The notes below the pieces were generated by a model. That model saw nothing but the letters and a program-made list of their open reading frames with translations. It was not told the DNA's origin and searched no databases. Shown here piece after piece: positions 5,030-8,361 of a DNA stretch of 8,361 nt; the stretch's first letter is position 1, and the number at the start of each line of letters is the position of its first letter. The position numbers and the translations under genes were made by a program. Source of the DNA: Holosporales bacterium (lineage in GTDB: Bacteria > Pseudomonadota > Alphaproteobacteria > BNTO01); assembly GCA_031273545.1 (NCBI GenBank), contig JAISRQ010000087.1:1-8361 (forward strand), written 5' to 3'.

Positions 5030-6556
5030 CTAATTTGATAGAGCCAACAACGAGCTCCCCGTCATTTCTCTAGGTTGGCGTATTCCTAAATGTTGCAAAA
5101 TTGTAGGTGCAACATCCGCTAATTCTCCAGATTCACGTAAACATAAGCGTTTGTCTAGTACAATGAATGGCACTAAGTTCGTCGTGTGCATGGTGTGAGC
5201 CGAGCCGTCCGCGTTTTGCATTTGCTCTGCATTTCCGTGGTCCGCCACAATAAATAACGTATATTCGTGCTTTTGGGCATTTTCTTCCAACTGCATCAAG
5301 CACTCATCAACTTTTTCTATGGATACTTTGGTTGCTGCTAATTTGCCAGTATGTCCAAGCATATCAGCGTTTGCATAGTTTACGACTATTACGTCAACGT
5401 CTTCCTGCATAGCCTTAATTACTTTCTCCGTTACGCCCTCAGCGTTCATTTGCGGCGATTGGTCGTACGTGCTTACTGTGGGGGACGGCACAAATACGCG
5501 TTCTTCTCCGTCGACGGGTTGTTCGCGTCCGCCATTAAAAAAGTGTGTTACGTGTGCATATTTTTCTGTTTCTGCTATACGAATTTGGCGCAAATTATTT
5601 TCGGAAAAGATATCACCAAGGGAATGCTCTGTTGATTCTTTGGTAAATAAGCTTTGGCATAAATTGTCGGAATCATATTCTGTCATCGTGATGATTTGAG
5701 CGAACCTGGGAAATGTTTTTCTTTGAAATTTATCAAAAGTCGGATCGGCTAGCGCACGAATAATTTGGCGACCACGGTCTGACCTGAAGTTAATCATAAT
5801 CAGGCCATCCTTTTGATTTTGCTTATATTCTGAGCCAATCATGGAAGGCTCTACAAACTCATCGCTCGAATCATTGTGCTTGAGCAGCGAATCCACAGAA
5901 TCTGCAGCACTCATTCCTTCTTGCTCCGCGATTAGGCTATATGCTGCTTTTGTGCGTTCCCAACGATTATCGCGATCCATTGCGAAAAACCTTCCGCAAA
6001 TGGACACAATTATCGCATTTTTTGGTAATTTCGACTGAAATTCGTGCAAATACTGTTGCGCACTTTTAGGAAGGGTGTCGCGTCCATCTAATATTGCGTG
6101 TACATACACACGGACATCGGCGCTGGCAATTATGTTAACTACGGCTTGCATGTGCGAAATATGCGAGTGCACGCCTCCAGGGGAAGCTAGGCCAAGAACA
6201 TGCGCGGATGCGTTCGTTTGTTTTAAGTTTTCGATAAACCCACTCAGCTTCGCAGCCAGCGTTCCGTCTGAAATTGCATCATTTATGCGGGCCAAATCCT
6301 GCTTTACGACGCGCCCTAATCCGATCGTTGTGTGCCCGACTTCTGAATTTCCCATCTGGCCAGGCGGCAGACCAACAGCCTCCCCTGATGCACATAGCTG
6401 CGAGTGCGGGTATGTTTCCCACAGCTTCCAAAAGAATGTTGCAACTTGTGTTGCGTCGTCCTTTGCTACTGCAGCATCCACGGCACCTTTCGGGTTACGT
6501 ATTCCCCAACCATCAAGCACGCACAATATGACTTTTTTTCTAGCTGAATTACTCAT
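5030..6556 (-). CDS. gpmI: 2,3-bisphosphoglycerate-independent phosphoglycerate mutase
   Basis: This cytoplasmic, Mn-dependent enzyme interconverts 3- and 2-phosphoglycerate in glycolysis and gluconeogenesis. The 508-residue protein is full length for the alkaline-phosphatase-superfamily iPGM. Motifs in order: LDGWG (14-18, metal-binding Asp15), GNSEVGH (69-75, phosphorylated Ser71), ILDGRDT, GRFFAMDRDNRWER, NFRSDR, HVTHFFNGG, YANADMLGHTG, VADHGNAEQM and HTMHT, ending with LADVAPTILQHLGI. All recognisable metal- and substrate-binding blocks are present, so it should be active. The first 45 residues are slightly longer and more divergent than usual. The start at 6556 lies three bases after the stop of the upstream 111-codon gene; GAAG within that gene's last codons is the only ribosome binding site candidate, suggesting translational coupling. 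It is the last gene of the rnj-unknown-gpmI group and converges on nth. Confidence 0.97.
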   Translation of the reverse strand: MSNSARKKVILCVLDGWGIRNPKGAVDAAVAKDDATQVATFFWKLWETYPHSQLCASGEAVGLPPGQMGNSEVGHTTIGLGRVVKQDLARINDAISDGTLAAKLSGFIENLKQTNASAHVLGLASPGGVHSHISHMQAVVNIIASADVRVYVHAILDGRDTLPKSAQQYLHEFQSKLPKNAIIVSICGRFFAMDRDNRWERTKAAYSLIAEQEGMSAADSVDSLLKHNDSSDEFVEPSMIGSEYKQNQKDGLIMINFRSDRGRQIIRALADPTFDKFQRKTFPRFAQIITMTEYDSDNLCQSLFTKESTEHSLGDIFSENNLRQIRIAETEKYAHVTHFFNGGREQPVDGEERVFVPSPTVSTYDQSPQMNAEGVTEKVIKAMQEDVDVIVVNYANADMLGHTGKLAATKVSIEKVDECLMQLEENAQKHEYTLFIVADHGNAEQMQNADGSAHTMHTTNLVPFIVLDKRLCLRESGELADVAPTILQHLGIRQPREMTGSSLLALSN

Positions 6557-6559
6557 TTT

Positions 6560-6895
6560 CTACTTCAAATATTTATTTATCAGCGCATCACGCGCCATTG
6601 TTTCAGCGTCAAAATCCCCATTTTTTAAGCTAATTTCCCTATCTAATTGCTCCATAAAGCCATCATAATCGCCATACTTGGCGTTTTGGTTTGCTAGCAT
6701 CCTAAGTATTAGCATCGCATCTGCCCGAGCCGAATTTTTGTAAAAACAATTACTCATAACCAGTGGTGCAAACGCAGGCTTAGGCGGCGGGGAGTTTACC
6801 TTAAAAAACGGGGATGGTGCTTTCACTTCTGGTGCAAACATCTCCACAGAAGCAACATGCATCTCCGCGGAATCTGTCTTTTTTTTCACCGGCAT
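6560..6895 (-). CDS. Hypothetical protein, 111 aa, between RNase J and gpmI
   Basis: I do not recognise the family. The protein begins with a basic MPVKKK, followed by a proline-rich, probably disordered stretch (about 24-43, containing SPPPKP), then a predicted helical, charged C-terminal half (about 52-111) with MLILRMLANQN and MEQLDREISLKNGDF. There is no signal peptide, membrane segment or cysteine motif; the single Cys is at about residue 50. It is likely real: GGGGAGG lies five bases before the ATG, it sits 33 bases after the RNase J stop, and its stop is three bases before the gpmI start. The position suggests a small cytoplasmic protein co-transcribed with RNase J, but no function can be read from the sequence. 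Confidence 0.75.
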   Translation of the reverse strand: MPVKKKTDSAEMHVASVEMFAPEVKAPSPFFKVNSPPPKPAFAPLVMSNCFYKNSARADAMLILRMLANQNAKYGDYDGFMEQLDREISLKNGDFDAETMARDALINKYLK

Positions 6896-6900
6896 AAAAG

Positions 6901-6907
6901 CCTCCCC
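6901..6907 (-). promoter_or_regulatory. Strong Shine-Dalgarno site for the 111-codon gene
   Basis: On the minus strand GGGGAGG is followed by five bases and ATG at 6895. It lies in the 33-base gap after the RNase J stop and is the main evidence that the small unknown gene is translated. Confidence 0.7.
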
Positions 6908-6928
6908 AGTGGCATAGCGTCACGCTGC

Positions 6929-8361
6929 TCAAAAAACCGTTTCATCCACAACATGCACTTCAATAATTGGACGTTTGCCTATCCTGCCTTTTACAACTTT
7001 ACCTATACATTGGCTTACGGTTGCCGTGTTGTTGGCAGCTGCCGGGGAATCGGCCAGCAAATCCTTGACTTCCTGGATTATACAATCCCTCAGGCTATTA
7101 TACAAACTTCCTGGAGTCATCAAGCCAATTAAGCGCACATCCACGGATTCCACGGAATTTTTCCCGATGACAATCGTAGCAAATACGGCGCCTTGCTCTG
7201 ATAAAATTGTCCGTTCTTGGATTACGCTGCTATTGAAGTCGACCATTCGCTTGCCGTCTACGGCCCACTTTCCGCAGGGGACATTTCCCAGAATTCCGGG
7301 GTCATCTCCCGCTAGCTGGATAACGCTTCCGTTGGTTGGCGTAACAACATGAGGGATACCGAACTCTCTTGCAAAGTGTGCCTGTGCGATTAGATGTCGC
7401 GCTTCACCATGAACAGGGACTACTATTTTAGGATTTAGTGTTTCGTACATTTTTTTGATCGCCTTGCACGAAGGGTGTCCTGAGGCGTGTATTCCTTCTT
7501 CTGATGACGTAATTATGTCTGTACCCGTTTGCGCCAATAAACTTTGCAAATGCCCAATACTTTTCTCATTTCCGGGAATTACTCGTGACGAAAACAGGAC
7601 AAGGTCATCTGCTCCCATTTTTATGTCGGGGTGTTTGCCGTTGGCGATTTTAACCAAGGCTGACCTGCCTTCACCTTGCGAGCCTGTGCACAGCAACAGC
7701 ACCTTCCCATTCGGCATAGAGGCTGCTGTTTTCTCGTCAATGAGGTTCGGTATGTCTTTCAGGTACCCTGTTTCCTTGGCTGCTGCAATCATTTTTTGCA
7801 AGGATAGCCCTATGACGGCAACCTTTCGTCCAGCCTGTTTTGCTGCAATAATTGCTGTCTCTAAGCGCGCGATATTGGAAGAAAAGCATGCAACAGTTAT
7901 CCTTTTATCTGGATGCTTTTGCACAAGATCTATCATACATTCACGAACGCGTTTCTCTGAACTTTCGTCGTCTTTTGTAAAAATATTTGTTGAATCGCTG
8001 AAATACGCAAGAACACCCTCGCTACCAATCTGCTTTAAGCGACGTTCGTCTACTTTCTTGCCAATAACCGGAGACGATTCTAGCTTCCAGTCCCCTGTAT
8101 GTACCAGCACGCCAAGCGGAGTCTTTATTATGAAGCAAGCTGGCTCTGGGATGGAGTGAGTCATTTGCAACAATTCCACTTCATATTTGCCTATTGTTAC
8201 AGTCTTTTTGAATTGGACTTCATGCATTTCAATATTGGATTTCCACGGTTTGTCTCGCGTTTTTTGTCGTAATATCGCCATAGCAAACGGGGTTGTGTAT
8301 ACCGGGCACTTAAGCAATGGCCACAAATACTCTACGGCTCCGATGTGATCCTCGTGCGCAT
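6929..8361 (-). CDS. rnj: Ribonuclease J (metallo-beta-lactamase/beta-CASP), 5' end cut by the right window edge
   Basis: RNase J is a cytoplasmic zinc-dependent 5'-3' exo- and endoribonuclease for mRNA decay and RNA maturation. The frame stays open to the right edge: the first visible codons (from 8359) read AHEDHIGAVEY, the inner part of the HxHxDH metal motif, so about 70-80 N-terminal residues are missing. Further motifs: THSIPEPACF (metal His), HTGDWK (metal Asp), SDSTN, the beta-CASP blocks GTGSQGE and HASGHPS, and VPVHGEARHL with another metal His; a C-terminal domain of about 130 residues ends IEVHVVDETVF. The 476 visible residues fit a full length near 550. The PVHGEARHL and HASGHPSCKAIKKMYE context resembles alphaproteobacterial RNase J. 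The TTG at 8326 is an internal codon and not the start. It is the first visible gene of a minus-strand operon with the 111-aa unknown and gpmI. Confidence 0.95.
   Translation of the reverse strand, partial: AHEDHIGAVEYLWPLLKCPVYTTPFAMAILRQKTRDKPWKSNIEMHEVQFKKTVTIGKYEVELLQMTHSIPEPACFIIKTPLGVLVHTGDWKLESSPVIGKKVDERRLKQIGSEGVLAYFSDSTNIFTKDDESSEKRVRECMIDLVQKHPDKRITVACFSSNIARLETAIIAAKQAGRKVAVIGLSLQKMIAAAKETGYLKDIPNLIDEKTAASMPNGKVLLLCTGSQGEGRSALVKIANGKHPDIKMGADDLVLFSSRVIPGNEKSIGHLQSLLAQTGTDIITSSEEGIHASGHPSCKAIKKMYETLNPKIVVPVHGEARHLIAQAHFAREFGIPHVVTPTNGSVIQLAGDDPGILGNVPCGKWAVDGKRMVDFNSSVIQERTILSEQGAVFATIVIGKNSVESVDVRLIGLMTPGSLYNSLRDCIIQEVKDLLADSPAAANNTATVSQCIGKVVKGRIGKRPIIEVHVVDETVF

Noticed and set aside
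5138..5165. Possible repeat fragment in gpmI (AAGCGTTTGTC)
   Set aside because: It is an 11-base match only, within a normal conserved C-terminal part of phosphoglycerate mutase.
6075..6668. 197-codon plus-strand frame opposite gpmI and the small unknown gene
   Set aside because: It overlaps the conserved N-terminal half of gpmI antisense and has no conserved motif.
7455..8159. 234-codon plus-strand frame opposite RNase J
   Set aside because: It is antisense to the RNase J metal and beta-CASP motifs; the length is explained by the codon bias of the real gene.

Overview
The window looks like chromosomal DNA of an alphaproteobacterium, probably a host-associated one of the Rickettsiales or Holosporales type. 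The alphaproteobacterial-style RNase J, the Enzyme I homologue and the moderately AT-rich base composition point that way. The strongest hint is a short interspersed repeat that sits in frame inside genes, a habit best known from the palindromic elements of Rickettsia and Wolbachia. The lineage is an inference; no rRNA or other marker is present.

Layout. Positions 1-1139 (minus) hold the N-terminal two thirds of a PEP-protein phosphotransferase (Enzyme I, no GAF domain). It starts at a GTG with a good ribosome binding site and its own candidate promoter, and it runs off the left edge. Positions 1251-1964 (minus; frame open up to 2126) encode biotin-protein ligase BirA, whose catalytic domain is interrupted by nine tandem pentapeptide repeats. 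Positions 2234-4189 (plus) are divergent from birA and encode an unrecognised cysteine-rich predicted lipoprotein with a zinc-deaminase signature (C-x-E, then PC-x-x-C). Endonuclease III (nth) follows 39 bases later on the same strand. Convergent with nth is a minus-strand cluster, read from the right edge: RNase J (5' end cut off by the window), a 111-residue unknown protein, and the cofactor-independent phosphoglycerate mutase gpmI. The gaps in this cluster are 33 and 3 bases, so it is probably one operon. No gene-free stretch exceeds 300 bases; the longest is the 159-base convergent gap between nth and gpmI.

The most striking feature is a family of about 72-bp repeats, with four copies at 2003-2075, 2270-2341, 2919-2991 and 4838-4911. 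They lie in the 5' extension of birA, at the N-terminus of the lipoprotein, in the middle of the same lipoprotein in reverse orientation, and across the 3' end of nth. Three of the four stay open in one frame on each strand, so the element can be translated in either orientation. Two copies lie 13-18 codons after an ATG in the same register, and one supplies the last nine codons and the stop of nth. Functionally the window mixes housekeeping genes (RNA decay, glycolysis, base-excision repair, biotinylation, PTS signalling) with one candidate secreted effector-like protein.
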